Below are positions 25,394-34,428 of a stretch of 64,000 nucleotides of DNA, one piece after another. The first letter of the stretch is position 1. Each line of letters starts with the position of its first letter. A program made the position numbers and the translations under genes. A model generated the notes under the pieces. That model saw nothing but the letters and a program-made list of their open reading frames with translations. It was not told the origin of the DNA and searched no databases. Origin of the DNA: Alphaproteobacteria bacterium. Its GTDB lineage: Bacteria > Pseudomonadota > Alphaproteobacteria > Rhizobiales > Xanthobacteraceae. Where the stretch lies: positions 124,001 to 188,000 of the forward strand of contig VBAH01000076.1 of NCBI GenBank assembly GCA_005884685.1. Reading direction: 5' to 3'.

Positions 25394-25462
25394 CCGCTCA
25401 TTCCCGCGAAAGCGGGAATCCAGCTTTTTGCTCTGGGTCCCCGCTTGCGCGGGGACGAGCGG
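25394..25462. repeat. 69-bp near-palindromic intergenic repeat, copy 1
   Basis: Begins CCGCTCATTCCCGCGAAAGC and ends CGGGGACGAGCGG. It consists of a hairpin CCCGCGAAAGCGGG and a second one, its complement with one extra base pair, joined by about 20 variable bases, and the whole can fold back on itself. Located between the convergent genes msrA and efp, where it may act as a two-way terminator. Confidence 0.85.
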
Positions 25463-25470
25463 AAGAAGGC

Positions 25471-26037
25471 TTATTCCTTCGCGCGCTCGACGTAGCTCCC
25501 GTCCGCCGTCATCACGACGATGCGCGTGCCCGTCGTGATGAAGGGCGGCACCGCCGTGCGCACGCCGTTCGACAGCACGGCCGGCTTGTAGGATGACGAC
25601 GCGGTCTGCCCCTTGGTGGTCGGCTCGGTCTCGGTGACCTCCAACACCACCTTCTGCGGTAGCACGATCGAGATCGGCGTGCCTTCGTGCATGCTCAGCA
25701 TCACCTTCATCTCGGGATGCAGATAGGCGGCCTGATCGCCGATGACGTCGGACTGCATGGTGAGCTGGTCGTAGTTCTCCATGTTCATGAAATGGAAGCC
25801 GTCGCCGTCCTGATAGAGGAACTGGTGCTCGCGCTCCTCCACAGTCGCGCGCTCCACCTGCTCGGTCGTCTTGTAGCGCTGCTGCGTCTTTACGCCGTCG
25901 CTGATCCGGCGCATGTCAACCTGGGTGGTGGGCGTGCCCTTGCCGGGGTGAAAGCTCTCGGCGTTGAGCACCACGTAGAGCTGACCGTCGAGGTCGAGGA
26001 TGTTGCCCTTGCGCAGCGATGAAGCGATGACTCTCAT
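25471..26037 (-). CDS. efp: Elongation factor P
   Basis: A 188-aa translation factor that relieves ribosome stalling at polyproline stretches. The start [19 protein letters not shown] and the loop FHPGKGTP carry the modifiable lysine (Lys33 here, equivalent to Lys34 in E. coli). [25 protein letters not shown] and [20 protein letters not shown] cover the three OB/KOW domains. The start at 26037 is set by homology; the frame stays open upstream. It diverges from epmA and epmB, the enzymes that attach beta-lysine to that residue, so the three form a self-contained module. Confidence 0.97.
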   Translation of the reverse strand: MRVIASSLRKGNILDLDGQLYVVLNAESFHPGKGTPTTQVDMRRISDGVKTQQRYKTTEQVERATVEEREHQFLYQDGDGFHFMNMENYDQLTMQSDVIGDQAAYLHPEMKVMLSMHEGTPISIVLPQKVVLEVTETEPTTKGQTASSSYKPAVLSNGVRTAVPPFITTGTRIVVMTADGSYVERAKE

Positions 26038-26142
26038 TGTTCCTCGATGGATGGGGCCGAAACGGCCGGATTTGTCGGGCCGCACCATACTGATCTTGCG
26101 CCCATATGCCAGCCATTTTGTCGGGTTCGGGCGGGCCGGCGC

Positions 26143-27174
26143 ATGATTGCGTCTCCGTGGTGGGCGCCGCACGTTTACGCCGACCGGCGGCCGTTTCTGC
26201 TTGCGCGCTCGCGCATCACGGCGGCGGTGCGGGCCTGGTTTGGATCCCGGGATTTCGTCGAGGTGGAAACTGCGATTTTGCAGGCCTCGCCCGGCAATGA
26301 GGCGCACCTGCATGCGTTCGCGACTGATTTGATTTCGCCGGATGCCTCGAAAACGCGACTATATCTGCACACGTCCCCGGAATTCGCCGCGAAGAAACTG
26401 CTTGCGGCCGGCGAGAAGCGGCTGTTCACCTTCGCGCGCGCTTTCCGCAACCGCGAGCGCGGCGCGCTGCATCATCCCGAGTTCACCTTGCTCGAATGGT
26501 ACCGGGCTGATGAACCATACGGCGCGCTGATCGACGATTGCGCCGCACTGCTGGCGGCGGCCGCGGAGGCGGCGGGGGCGAAGCGCTTCGGCTTTCGCGG
26601 GCGCGAGGCCGATCCCTTTGCACCTCCGGAGCGGCTGACGGTGCGGGAGGCCTTTCGGCGCTATGCGGACATCGATTTGCCGGCGGCGCTTGATGATCGC
26701 GACGCGCTCGCCGCCGCGGCGAAAGGGCAGGGCATCCGCGTCGCCGATGACGACACCTGGGCGGATGTGTTCAGCCGCGTGCTTTCCGAGCGCATCGAGC
26801 CGAAGCTTGGGGTCGGGCGCGCAACGATCCTCGACGAATACCCGGTATCGGAGGCCGCGCTGGCACGGCCGACCACGCACGATCCGTGCGTCGCGGAGCG
26901 TTTCGAGCTTTATGTCTGCGGCGTTGAAATCGCCAATGCGTTCGGCGAGCTCACCGATCCCGCCGAGCAGCGCCGCCGCTTCCAAGCCGAGATGGCGGAG
27001 AAACAGCGCGTCCACGGCGAGCGTTATCCGCTCGACGAGGATTTCCTCGCCGCGCTCGGAGAGATGCCGCCGGCCTCCGGCATCGCGCTCGGCTTCGACC
27101 GGCTGGTGATGCTGGCAACCGGCGCGCAGCGTATCGAGCAGGTGCTGTGGACGCCGGTTATCGATCCGAAGTAG
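26143..27174 (+). CDS. epmA: EF-P--lysine ligase (PoxA/GenX, lysyl-tRNA synthetase paralogue)
   Basis: A 343-aa class II aminoacyl-tRNA synthetase core without the anticodon-binding domain. [79 protein letters not shown] (motif 2, split) and [15 protein letters not shown] (motif 3) are typical of EpmA. It adenylates (R)-beta-lysine and transfers it to the EF-P lysine. The start at 26143 was chosen by homology. It faces efp with a 105-bp divergent intergenic region, and epmB follows 129 bp downstream across a repeat copy. Confidence 0.93.
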   Translation: MIASPWWAPHVYADRRPFLLARSRITAAVRAWFGSRDFVEVETAILQASPGNEAHLHAFATDLISPDASKTRLYLHTSPEFAAKKLLAAGEKRLFTFARAFRNRERGALHHPEFTLLEWYRADEPYGALIDDCAALLAAAAEAAGAKRFGFRGREADPFAPPERLTVREAFRRYADIDLPAALDDRDALAAAAKGQGIRVADDDTWADVFSRVLSERIEPKLGVGRATILDEYPVSEAALARPTTHDPCVAERFELYVCGVEIANAFGELTDPAEQRRRFQAEMAEKQRVHGERYPLDEDFLAALGEMPPASGIALGFDRLVMLATGAQRIEQVLWTPVIDPK

Positions 27175-27182
27175 ACACCTCT

Positions 27183-27283
27183 CCGCTCATTCCCGCGAAA
27201 GCGGGCCCCTCCCTTTATCCCTCCCCCGCTTGCGGGGGAGGGTAGGGTGGGGGTTGGGTCCCCGCTTTCGCGGGGACGAGCGG
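27183..27283. repeat. Intergenic repeat, copy 2, with a second element nested inside
   Basis: Has the outer ends of the 69-bp element (CCGCTCATTCCCGCG at the start, CGGGGACGAGCGG at the end), but the centre is replaced by about 45 bases containing CTCCCCCGCTTGCGGGGGAG followed by a G-rich stretch. That core is itself a palindrome. The element lies between epmA and epmB. Confidence 0.8.
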
Positions 27284-27303
27284 AATGGAGAAAAGCACCG
27301 CGC

Positions 27304-28329
27304 ATGACCATCCGCCTGCCATCGGAACTTGTCGCGGCCGGCCTGGCGCCGCCCGAGCAGCTCGCCGATCTGGCGCGTGTGGCCGATCGCTACGCCATCG
27401 CGATCACCCCCGAGATCGCAGCGCTGATCGATCGTGCCGATCCGAACGATCCGATCGCGCGGCAGTTCGTGCCGGATATCGCCGAACTGGCAACGACGCC
27501 GGATGAACGCGCCGATCCGATCGGTGATGACGCGCATGCGCGGGTCGCGGGCATCGTGCATCGTTATCCGGACCGCGTGCTGCTCAAGCTCGTGAATGTC
27601 TGTGCGGTCTATTGCCGCTTCTGTTTCCGCCGCGAGACGATCGGGCCGGGCAAGCAGATGCTGACGCCCGCGGAGCTCGATGGTGCGCTCGCCTACATCC
27701 GCGCGCATCCGGACATCTGGGAGGTGATCCTCACGGGCGGCGATCCGCTGGTGCTCTCCGCGCGACGGCTCGGCGAGCTCATGCGGTGCATCGCGCCGAT
27801 CGGGCACGTGAAGATCATCCGCATTCATACGCGTGTTCCGGTGGCGTCGCCCGAGCGCGTCACATCGTCATTGGTCCGCGCGCTGAAGGCTTCCGGCAAG
27901 ACCACATATGTCGCGCTGCACGCCAATCATCCGCGCGAGCTGACGCCTGCCGTCCGCGCGGCCTGCGCGCGCATCGTCGATGCCGGCATTCCGATGGTGA
28001 GCCAGTCGGTGCTGCTGCGCGGCGTGAACGACGACGCGAAGACGCTTGAGGAACTGATGCGCGCGTTCGTCGAATGCCGCATCAAGCCGTACTACCTGCA
28101 TCATGCGGATCTCGCGCCCGGGACGAGTCATTTCCGCACGAGCATCGCGGACGGCCAAGCGCTGATGCGCGCTCTGCGCGGGCGCGTGTCAGGTCTCGCG
28201 CAGCCGACTTACGTGCTCGATATCCCGGGCGGCCACGGCAAGGTGCCGGTGGGGCCGGGATATATCGATATGTGCGCGGACGCGGGCGCAGTGGTGGAGG
28301 ATATCAACGGCGTGAAGCGCGAGTATTGA
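27304..28329 (+). CDS. epmB: EF-P beta-lysylation radical SAM enzyme (lysine 2,3-aminomutase family)
   Basis: A 341-aa radical SAM protein. VCAVYCRFCFRR contains the CxxxCxxC ligands of the 4Fe-4S cluster. EVILTGGDPLVLS, IRIHTRVPVASPERV, YVALHANHPREL, GIPMVSQSVLLRGVNDD and YYLHHADLAPGTSHFR are characteristic of EpmB/KamA. It isomerises lysine to (R)-beta-lysine for EpmA. The start at 27304 follows the repeat; an apparent N-terminal extension from 27247 is translated repeat sequence (GSPLSRGRAEWRK) and was rejected. The 3' end nearly touches the convergent monooxygenase gene. Confidence 0.94.
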   Translation: MTIRLPSELVAAGLAPPEQLADLARVADRYAIAITPEIAALIDRADPNDPIARQFVPDIAELATTPDERADPIGDDAHARVAGIVHRYPDRVLLKLVNVCAVYCRFCFRRETIGPGKQMLTPAELDGALAYIRAHPDIWEVILTGGDPLVLSARRLGELMRCIAPIGHVKIIRIHTRVPVASPERVTSSLVRALKASGKTTYVALHANHPRELTPAVRAACARIVDAGIPMVSQSVLLRGVNDDAKTLEELMRAFVECRIKPYYLHHADLAPGTSHFRTSIADGQALMRALRGRVSGLAQPTYVLDIPGGHGKVPVGPGYIDMCADAGAVVEDINGVKREY

Positions 28330-28339
28330 GCGCCGCGAG

Positions 28340-29638
28340 TCACACCAACACCGTGCTGCGCGCCCTTGCACCCTGCGGGATCGTCGGCGGCGCCGAGTTC
28401 AGCTTGTCGATCGCAAAGCCCGCGGCCGCCTTGTAGCCCGCCATGAATTCCGCACGCTCATTCGGCGGGATGACATCGTCGATATTGTCGAACGTGCCAC
28501 CGCAGCGTTCGTCGACCATGTTGAGCAGCCCGAACGGCCCGGCGCCACGATTGCGCAGGATCAGCTGGGAGATCGGGCCGCACAGCTTTTCGTCGAACGC
28601 CGCAAGCGCCTCGGGCGTGACGCCACGTTCGACGATTGCTGCGCCGAGGATGCGCGCGTCGACGATCGCCTGACTGCCGCCGTTGGAGCCGGTTGGATAC
28701 ATTGCGTGCGCGGCATCGCCGAGAAGCGCCACCGCGCCGTCACGCCACGTCGGCACCGGATCGCGGTCGATCATCGGATTCTCGAAAACCGTGTTCGCCT
28801 GCCCGATCAGCGCCGGCACATCGAGCCAGTCCCAGATCCAGTCGGCAAAATGATGCTTGAACTCGTCGGTGTGCACCTGCCGGAACCAGCCGCTCTGCTT
28901 CCAGCCCTCGGAATTGTCCATCGTGACTTCGGCGATCCAGTTGATCGTCGCGAGGCCGGTCTGCAGGTCGGGATGGGAGATCGGATAAAACACCATCCGC
29001 TGGCGATGCGTGCCGAGGCCAACGAACGACGAGCCTGAGCGGATCGGCTTCGCGACCGTCGTACCGCGCCACATGATCGCGCCACCCCAGTGGATCGGCG
29101 GCTGGGTCGGATGCATCTGCGCGCGGATCGCCGAATGGATGCCGTCGGCACCAATCAGCAGCGCGCCACGCGCTTCTGATTTCGTACCGTTAGCGTTCTC
29201 GACAAACGCGCTCACGCCGCCGTCTGAATGATTGCGATAGCCGGTCATGCGGCTGCCCAGCCGCACGACATCAGGCCCCATCCGCTCCACCACCTTATCG
29301 TGCAGCAGCATATGGAAGTGGCCGCGATGAACCGCGTACTGCGGCCAGTTGTAACCGGCGAGATGCCCACGGGGCTCGGAGTAGATGTCGTTGCCGTTGA
29401 GCCCGACCAGCGCCCATTCGCGCGCAGGCAGGCCGACGCGATCGAGATCGGCCTCGCTGATCCCGAGATCGTAGAGTTCGCGCACCGCGTTCGGCTGCAT
29501 GTTGATGCCGACGCCGAGCGGGCGCATCTCGCGCACCGATTCGTAGACGACGCACGGCACGCCGATCTGATGCAGCGTGAGAGCTGTCGCCAGACCGCCG
29601 ATGCCGCCGCCCGCGATGATTACGATGTTTTCGGTCAT
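28340..29638 (-). CDS. FAD-dependent monooxygenase (aromatic hydroxylase-like)
   Basis: A 432-aa flavoprotein of the PHBH-like class A group. The N-terminus IVIIAGGGIGGLATALTLHQ is the FAD-binding GxGxxG motif; GALLIGADGIHSAIR is the DG motif and GAVALLGDAAHAMYPTGSNG the second FAD-binding GD motif. GxxGGSQAI continues it. This form (flavin-dependent oxidoreductase resembling 3-hydroxybenzoate 6-hydroxylase and salicylate hydroxylase) usually hydroxylates an aromatic ring with NAD(P)H and oxygen. The substrate is not predictable. It stands alone on the minus strand, convergent with epmB. Confidence 0.85.
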   Translation of the reverse strand: MTENIVIIAGGGIGGLATALTLHQIGVPCVVYESVREMRPLGVGINMQPNAVRELYDLGISEADLDRVGLPAREWALVGLNGNDIYSEPRGHLAGYNWPQYAVHRGHFHMLLHDKVVERMGPDVVRLGSRMTGYRNHSDGGVSAFVENANGTKSEARGALLIGADGIHSAIRAQMHPTQPPIHWGGAIMWRGTTVAKPIRSGSSFVGLGTHRQRMVFYPISHPDLQTGLATINWIAEVTMDNSEGWKQSGWFRQVHTDEFKHHFADWIWDWLDVPALIGQANTVFENPMIDRDPVPTWRDGAVALLGDAAHAMYPTGSNGGSQAIVDARILGAAIVERGVTPEALAAFDEKLCGPISQLILRNRGAGPFGLLNMVDERCGGTFDNIDDVIPPNERAEFMAGYKAAAGFAIDKLNSAPPTIPQGARARSTVLV

Positions 29639-29724
29639 GCGTGAAACCCGGTGCGCAAACGCATAGAACGTCTCTAGCGTCCGGCTCGCGTGCTGAGCAA
29701 GCGTGTGACGGTGATTGGGAAAAG

Positions 29725-32700
29725 TTAAGCGACCGCCGGCGCTTCAGCCGGCGCGCTCGCGGCGCGCTCCTTCACCAGTTTCGCCACACCGACCATATCG
29801 ATCTTGCCGGTGCCGAGCACCGGCAGCTTGTCGAGGTAGACCACTTCGGCCGGCACCATCAGGTCGGACGCGCCCTTCTGTTTGGCGAACGCCTGGAATT
29901 CCCCTCGCGTCGCCCCCTTCTGTTGCGTCATCAGCACCAGCCGCTCGCCCTTGCGCGGATCGGGTGCGGTGGCGACCGCTGAGAGCACATCGGGCCAAAG
30001 CTGCGCCGCGAGCGCCTCGACCGCCGCAAGCGAGATCATCTCGCCGCCGATCTTGGCGAATCGTTTCGCGCGGCCCCTGATGGTGACGAAGCCCTGCGCG
30101 TCGATCGTCACGATATCGCCGGTGTCGTGCCAGCCCTCGTGCGGCGGCTCGATTACGCCGGGATTGTCGGCCTTGAGATAACCCAGCATCACGTTGGGGC
30201 CGCGCACAAAAAGCCGCCCACCTTCGTCGACGCCCGGCACAGGCTCGAGCCGCGGCTCGGTGCCCGGCATCAACCGGCCGACGGTACCGAACCTGTTGAA
30301 CATCGGCGTGTTGAGCGCGAGCACCGGCGCGGTCTCGGTCACGCCGTAGCCTTCGAGAATGCGCAGGCCGAATTTTTCCATGTAGGTGCGCCGCGTCGAC
30401 TCGCGCACCGGTTCGGCGCCCGCCAGGATGTAGCGCAGCGAGCGGAAGTCGTAGGGATGCGCAGCGCGCGCATAACCGGCAAGGAACGTGTCGGTACCGA
30501 ACACGATCGTCGCGTTCACGCCGTAGATGAGTTCGGGAATGGTGCGGTAGTGCAGGGGCGAGGGATAAAGATAGATCGGCACGCCCGAGACGAGCGGAAG
30601 CACGGTGCCGGCGGTGAAACCGAAGGAGTGAAACACCGGCAGCACGTTGAACAGCTTGTCGCCGCGGCCGAAGTCGATGCGGGCCGCCGCCTGCGCGCAG
30701 TTCGCCAGAATATTGCGATGGGAGAGCACCACGCCCTTCGGCGATCCTTCCGAGCCGGAGGTGAACAGAATCACGGCCGGATCGTCCGGCTTGCGCGCGG
30801 TGAGCGGCCGCCTGTATGCGAACAGCCCACGCAGCTTGTCGGACGCGCCCACCGTGGCGCGCACGTCCTCGAGGTAGACGATGGTCATCGCCTGCGCGAG
30901 CTGCTCCACCACGGCGCCGAGCTTTCCCTTGTCGATGAACGCGCGCGACGTGACGATGGTGGTCACTTCGGCGGCCTTGCAGGCGGAGAGAATATTCGCC
31001 GCACCTGCCGTGAAGTTGATCATCGCCGGCACGCGCCCGGCCGACATCACGCCGAGGATCGTCACCACGGCGCCGTTCGCGTTCGGCAGCATCACGCCGA
31101 GCGCCTTGCCCTCCGCGGCAAGCGGCATCAGCTTGCGGCCGAGCACGGCAGCGCCGAGCAGCGTGCGCTTGTAGCTGAGCGAGCCGGTCACCGGATCTTC
31201 CACGGCGACGCGCTTCCAGCCATGCACCTCGGCCGCCTCGACCACCGCCTCGAACACGGTGCGGTCGGTCGGCGTGGTGCGAAACACCAGGTCGGACATG
31301 ATCTCATAGAGCGCGGCGCCCGCAGCCTGGCGGCGGTTGCGCCCTTTCAGCTCCGGCGCAATCGCGAGCTTCACCGGCGGCAGCACCGTGATGGTCACCT
31401 TGGGGAACCAGCGCCGGTGCACCTGGTGGCGCGACAGCCGCGAGAAGGGCGTCGCTTCCAGTCCGTCGATCTTCACCGGCACGACCAGCGCGCCGGACTT
31501 GTCGGCGATCAGGCCGACGCCGTCATAGACCTTCATCAGGCTGCCGGTGACGGTGATGCGCCCCTCGGGAAAGATCACCAGCGGCTCACCCGCCTTCACC
31601 GCGTTGATCAGCGTGCGCGTCGCCATCGGTTTGGAGGGATCGAGCGGCATCGCGCGCGTGAGTTTCAGGAACGGCTTCACCCACCAGCGCTGCGCGATGT
31701 TGTAATCAATCGCGAACACCGGCTCCTTGTCCATCAGCGAGAGCGCGACCGCGGCGTCGAGGAAACTCACGTGATTGAGCGCGACGATCGGATTCGGCCC
31801 GGCATTGTCGAAGTTTTCCGCGCCCTTCACCTCCATGCGGTAGAACGCGCGCAGCATGGTGGTGAGGAAGTCGCGCAGGCCATTCGCCGGCATCGTGCGT
31901 GTGATCACGATCAGCGCCACGAAGTTGGCGATGCCCATCAACAGGAAGAGTTGCGGCAGCGTGACGCCGAAGCGTTGCAGCGCGGCGACGATGATCGTGC
32001 CGCCGACGATGAACAGTGCGTTGAGCACGTTCACGGCAGCAACCACGCGCGCGCGCTTGTCGGCGCCGGCCCAGGACTGGACTGCCGAGAAGGCCGGGAC
32101 GATGAACAGGCCGCCCGCGATCGCAAGCCCTGCGAGATCGATCGCGATATGAATGCCGCGCCAGGACGAGAACACCTGCGCGATACCGGCACCCGGCGTC
32201 GCCGTCACGCCGTAGGTCGCAAAGCCGAGATCGAGCGCGAACACTGCAAGGAAGAATGCGCCGACGAGCGTCGGGAACAGCGCGATGCGGCCATGCGAGA
32301 GCCATGCCGCAAGCAGCGAGCCGACCGCGATCGCGATCGAGAACACCGCGAGATAGGCGGTGACGACTTCCTCAGTCGCGCCGAGCACAAGCTTGACCAG
32401 CGGCGGCATCAGCGAGAGCGCGACCGCGCCGACGAGCCAGAACCAGCTCGTCACCAGCGAGCCCCACCACAGCCGCTTGTCGATCCACAGGTCGCGCAGC
32501 AGCGCGCCGGTCGAGCGCGCGATGTTGGGATCGACGTAAAGGTTGGGCGCGCCCTGGCCGGTGCGCGGAATGAGCAGGCTCGCGCCCCAGCAGAGAAACG
32601 AGAACACCACGATCATCGCGCTGAAATAGGCCGGGTGGTTGCCCTCTTTCGCCGCCAGCCCGCCGACGATGGTGCCGAGCAGGATCGCCATGAAGGTCGC

Positions 32701-33138
32701 GCCTTCGACCAGCGCGTTGCCGGCGGGCAGCTCTTCCTTCTTCAGGTGGTCGGGCAGGATGCCGTACTTCACCGGCCCGAACAGCGTCGCGATGATGCCG
32801 AACAGGAACAGCGTGACGAACATGATCGGGATCGAGTGCAGCCAGAAGCCGACGACGCCGAGCGCCGCGACCGCGATCTCGACCAGCTTGACGTAGCGCG
32901 CGACGATCGCCTTGTCGAAGCGGTCGGCCATCTGCCCGCCGAGGCCGGAGAGGAAGAAGAACGGCCCGATGAACACCGCGGCGGTGAGCGTGATCAGCGC
33001 TTCGCGATTTTCCACGCCGGGCGCGAACAGGATCAGGAACACCAGCGCGTTCTTGAGGAAGTTGTCGTTGAACGCCGAGAAGAACTGGCACCAGAATAGC
33101 GGCGCGAACCGCCGGGACGTCATCAGGTTGTCGGACAT
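29725..33138 (-). CDS. aas: Acyl-[ACP]--phospholipid O-acyltransferase fusion (LplT + PlsC + acyl-ACP synthetase)
   Basis: A 1137-aa three-domain protein. Residues about 1-420 form an MFS transporter of the LplT type (RRFAPLFWCQFFSAFNDNFLKN start, about 12 hydrophobic segments). Residues about 440-630 are a PlsC acyltransferase with ALNHVSFLDA and VIFPEGRIT. Residues about 650-1125 are an AMP-binding acyl-ACP synthetase with AVILFTSGSEGSPKGVVLSH, EGYGVTETAPVLA and GWHDTGDIVTID. Together they import lysophospholipid and re-acylate it at the inner membrane. The fused form is common in alphaproteobacteria, while E. coli has separate LplT and Aas. Full length and intact. A 990-codon open frame on the other strand is an artefact of codon bias. 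Confidence 0.93.
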   Translation of the reverse strand: MSDNLMTSRRFAPLFWCQFFSAFNDNFLKNALVFLILFAPGVENREALITLTAAVFIGPFFFLSGLGGQMADRFDKAIVARYVKLVEIAVAALGVVGFWLHSIPIMFVTLFLFGIIATLFGPVKYGILPDHLKKEELPAGNALVEGATFMAILLGTIVGGLAAKEGNHPAYFSAMIVVFSFLCWGASLLIPRTGQGAPNLYVDPNIARSTGALLRDLWIDKRLWWGSLVTSWFWLVGAVALSLMPPLVKLVLGATEEVVTAYLAVFSIAIAVGSLLAAWLSHGRIALFPTLVGAFFLAVFALDLGFATYGVTATPGAGIAQVFSSWRGIHIAIDLAGLAIAGGLFIVPAFSAVQSWAGADKRARVVAAVNVLNALFIVGGTIIVAALQRFGVTLPQLFLLMGIANFVALIVITRTMPANGLRDFLTTMLRAFYRMEVKGAENFDNAGPNPIVALNHVSFLDAAVALSLMDKEPVFAIDYNIAQRWWVKPFLKLTRAMPLDPSKPMATRTLINAVKAGEPLVIFPEGRITVTGSLMKVYDGVGLIADKSGALVVPVKIDGLEATPFSRLSRHQVHRRWFPKVTITVLPPVKLAIAPELKGRNRRQAAGAALYEIMSDLVFRTTPTDRTVFEAVVEAAEVHGWKRVAVEDPVTGSLSYKRTLLGAAVLGRKLMPLAAEGKALGVMLPNANGAVVTILGVMSAGRVPAMINFTAGAANILSACKAAEVTTIVTSRAFIDKGKLGAVVEQLAQAMTIVYLEDVRATVGASDKLRGLFAYRRPLTARKPDDPAVILFTSGSEGSPKGVVLSHRNILANCAQAAARIDFGRGDKLFNVLPVFHSFGFTAGTVLPLVSGVPIYLYPSPLHYRTIPELIYGVNATIVFGTDTFLAGYARAAHPYDFRSLRYILAGAEPVRESTRRTYMEKFGLRILEGYGVTETAPVLALNTPMFNRFGTVGRLMPGTEPRLEPVPGVDEGGRLFVRGPNVMLGYLKADNPGVIEPPHEGWHDTGDIVTIDAQGFVTIRGRAKRFAKIGGEMISLAAVEALAAQLWPDVLSAVATAPDPRKGERLVLMTQQKGATRGEFQAFAKQKGASDLMVPAEVVYLDKLPVLGTGKIDMVGVAKLVKERAASAPAEAPAVA

Positions 33139-33216
33139 CAGTGATTCCCCTCAAGGCGCGAATGGTAGCGGTTCTTTGATTGCAGGGCTGTGAAATTCTG
33201 TGTTTGCGGCCATCTT

Positions 33217-33315
33217 GCGAGACGCTCGGCTTCGCCTCGCTCCTCAGGATGAGGCCTCACCCTGAGGAGCCTGCCGACGCGTCAGCGGCGGCAGGCGTCT
33301 CGAAGGGCGAGGCCG
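33217..33315. repeat. GC-rich intergenic repeat of the GAGGCCTCACCCTGAGGAGC type
   Basis: Between the aas start and the YiaAB-like gene end lies a stretch with several inverted segments: CTCAGGATGAGG/CCTCACCCTGAGG, and CTGCCGACGCGTCAGCGGCGGCAG. Similar sequences ending CTCGAAGGGCGAGGCC are common in intergenic regions of Bradyrhizobium-like genomes. It could form stable hairpins in either transcript. Identified from memory of the pattern and the visible symmetry; only one copy is in this window. Confidence 0.55.
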
Positions 33316-33320
33316 GAGGC

Positions 33321-33608
33321 TCACTCCTTGCCGCGCTCGATGCCCATCAGCAGGCGTTCGGCGCGGGCATCCTCGATGCGGTTCACCAGCTTGGTCCCTT
33401 CGTGCACATCGCGCAGCGTCTTGGTCATGGTAATGCACGACTGGATGAGCAGCGCGGCGCCCATGGCAAGATAGGCCTTGATCCACACGTCGACCGGCGC
33501 GAACAGCACGCCGATGGCGACCATGCCGACGGAGGCGCAGAACGAGACGTAGGTGAAGAAGATCCAGGCCGGCGAATGCGGGCTGGCTTGCGTGACTTGC
33601 GGGTTCAT
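33321..33608 (-). CDS. YiaA/YiaB-family inner-membrane protein
   Basis: A 95-aa protein with two transmembrane helices (about 14-36, WIFFTYVSFCASVGMVAIGV, and about 45-65, AYLAMGAALLIQSCITMTK) joined by a short loop. The pattern W-I/F-x-x-Y-x-S-F and the following TKTLRDVHE are those of the YiaAB two-helix domain. It follows the PspA-like gene after 40 nt on the same strand and is probably co-transcribed under the TetR-type operators upstream. A membrane stress link is inferred from that pairing; the family's biochemistry is unknown. Confidence 0.82.
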   Translation of the reverse strand: MNPQVTQASPHSPAWIFFTYVSFCASVGMVAIGVLFAPVDVWIKAYLAMGAALLIQSCITMTKTLRDVHEGTKLVNRIEDARAERLLMGIERGKE

Positions 33609-33648
33609 GACGCTTTCCTTTTTCCTGTGTCGGGGGGTTCAGTCGGGT

Positions 33649-34341
33649 TCAGGCGGCAGCTGCCGATGTTTTCTGCTTCAGCCGCTCCAGCACGCTGGCA
33701 GCGGTCGGGCGGGTGCGCTGGCCGAAGCCCGCGGCTTCGAGCTTTTCGGCGATGCCTGCCGGATCGGCGTCGAGGGTCTCGTAGGCCGTGTCGGCCCCGG
33801 CCTCTTCCGCCTGCCGCGCGCGCAAGCGGCGCAAGGTCGCTTCGGCGTCCGCGAGCGCGGTCGCGCCGCTCGGGCTGGCGAACCCGTGGCCGCTCTTGAG
33901 CCGCCGCACCGACTCGGCCGCGAGCGCAATGCGGCGCCCGCGTTCCAGCTCGGCGAGCCGCTGGCCGGATCGGCGCACCGTCGTCTTGAGCCCGGCGATC
34001 TCGCGCGCAAAGGTCGCGCGCGCCTCGCGGATCGCATCGCGATCCGCCTCCATGACGGCGATCGCTTCCGCCGCCTCCGTGGCGAGTTCGTCGCTGCCGC
34101 CGCCCAGTGCTGCGACGGCGCGCTCCTCAAGGTCGGCGATGCGGGCCAGGGTCGTCTCGAGGCGCTTTCCTTCCGCTTCGTCCTGCGCGATCGCGACCGC
34201 GAGCGCCCGCTTGGCACGCTCGATGGCCGCGGCCGAGTCGCGGATCTGCTGGTCGAGGATCAGCAGTGCGCTGCGATCCGCGAATTCCTCCTCGGCACGG
34301 AAGGCCGCGCCGCGGAACAGGGTCACAATGGTCTTGAGCAT
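33649..34341 (-). CDS. PspA/IM30-like coiled-coil protein
   Basis: A 230-aa helical protein. The N-terminus MLKTIVTLFRGAAFRAEEEFADR is followed by ALLILDQQIRDSAAAIERAKRAL, which matches PspA/IM30, and then a long coiled coil to about residue 180 (heptads with EGKRLETTLARIADLEE). The C-terminal 50 residues look disordered. PspA-type proteins bind and stabilise stressed membranes. Start at 34341 has a GGAG ribosome binding site 7 nt upstream. The promoter contains three copies of a palindrome, so expression is probably controlled by the divergent TetR regulator. Family assignment is good; whether it responds to envelope stress here is inference. Confidence 0.8.
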   Translation of the reverse strand: MLKTIVTLFRGAAFRAEEEFADRSALLILDQQIRDSAAAIERAKRALAVAIAQDEAEGKRLETTLARIADLEERAVAALGGGSDELATEAAEAIAVMEADRDAIREARATFAREIAGLKTTVRRSGQRLAELERGRRIALAAESVRRLKSGHGFASPSGATALADAEATLRRLRARQAEEAGADTAYETLDADPAGIAEKLEAAGFGQRTRPTAASVLERLKQKTSAAAA

Positions 34342-34358
34342 GGCTATCTCCGGTGTTA

Positions 34359-34371
34359 TGAACAACGTTCA
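34359..34371. promoter_or_regulatory. Operator palindrome 1, TGAACAACGTTCA
   Basis: A near-perfect palindrome (TGAAC-AAC-GTTCA arms). It is the first of three similar 13-bp sites in the 103 bp between the divergent pspA-like and tetR-like genes, and lies between the predicted -10 box and the pspA-like start. Binding here would block early elongation of the leftward transcript. Confidence 0.6.
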
Positions 34372-34378
34372 CAATTGG

Positions 34379-34407
34379 TTTGTATCCTGAGGGTGAACAA
34401 GGTTCAA
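34379..34407 (-). promoter_or_regulatory. Predicted leftward promoter of the pspA-like/yiaAB operon
   Basis: On the minus strand TTGAAC (plus 34402-34407) and TACAAA (plus 34379-34384) are separated by exactly 17 nt. The -35 box overlaps operator 2, so a repressor at that site would exclude RNA polymerase. Consensus match by eye: 4 of 6 in each box. Confidence 0.5.
34394..34406. promoter_or_regulatory. Operator palindrome 2, TGAACAAGGTTCA
   Basis: Second copy of the 13-bp motif, one base different from the first, overlapping the predicted -35 box of the leftward promoter. Its centre is 35 bp from site 1 and 22 bp from site 3. Confidence 0.6.
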
Positions 34408-34415
34408 GGAAATTT

Positions 34416-34428
34416 TGAACGTTGTTCA
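34416..34428. promoter_or_regulatory. Operator palindrome 3, TGAACGTTGTTCA
   Basis: Exact reverse complement of operator 1. It lies 17 bp before the tetR-like start codon, so binding here would autorepress the regulator. Confidence 0.6.

Noticed and set aside
30127-33099. 990-codon open frame opposite the aas gene
   Set aside because: Antisense to a clear 1137-aa three-domain protein; its translation is rich in Arg, His, Glu and Asp in the way expected of the complement of a high-GC coding frame, with no recognisable domain.
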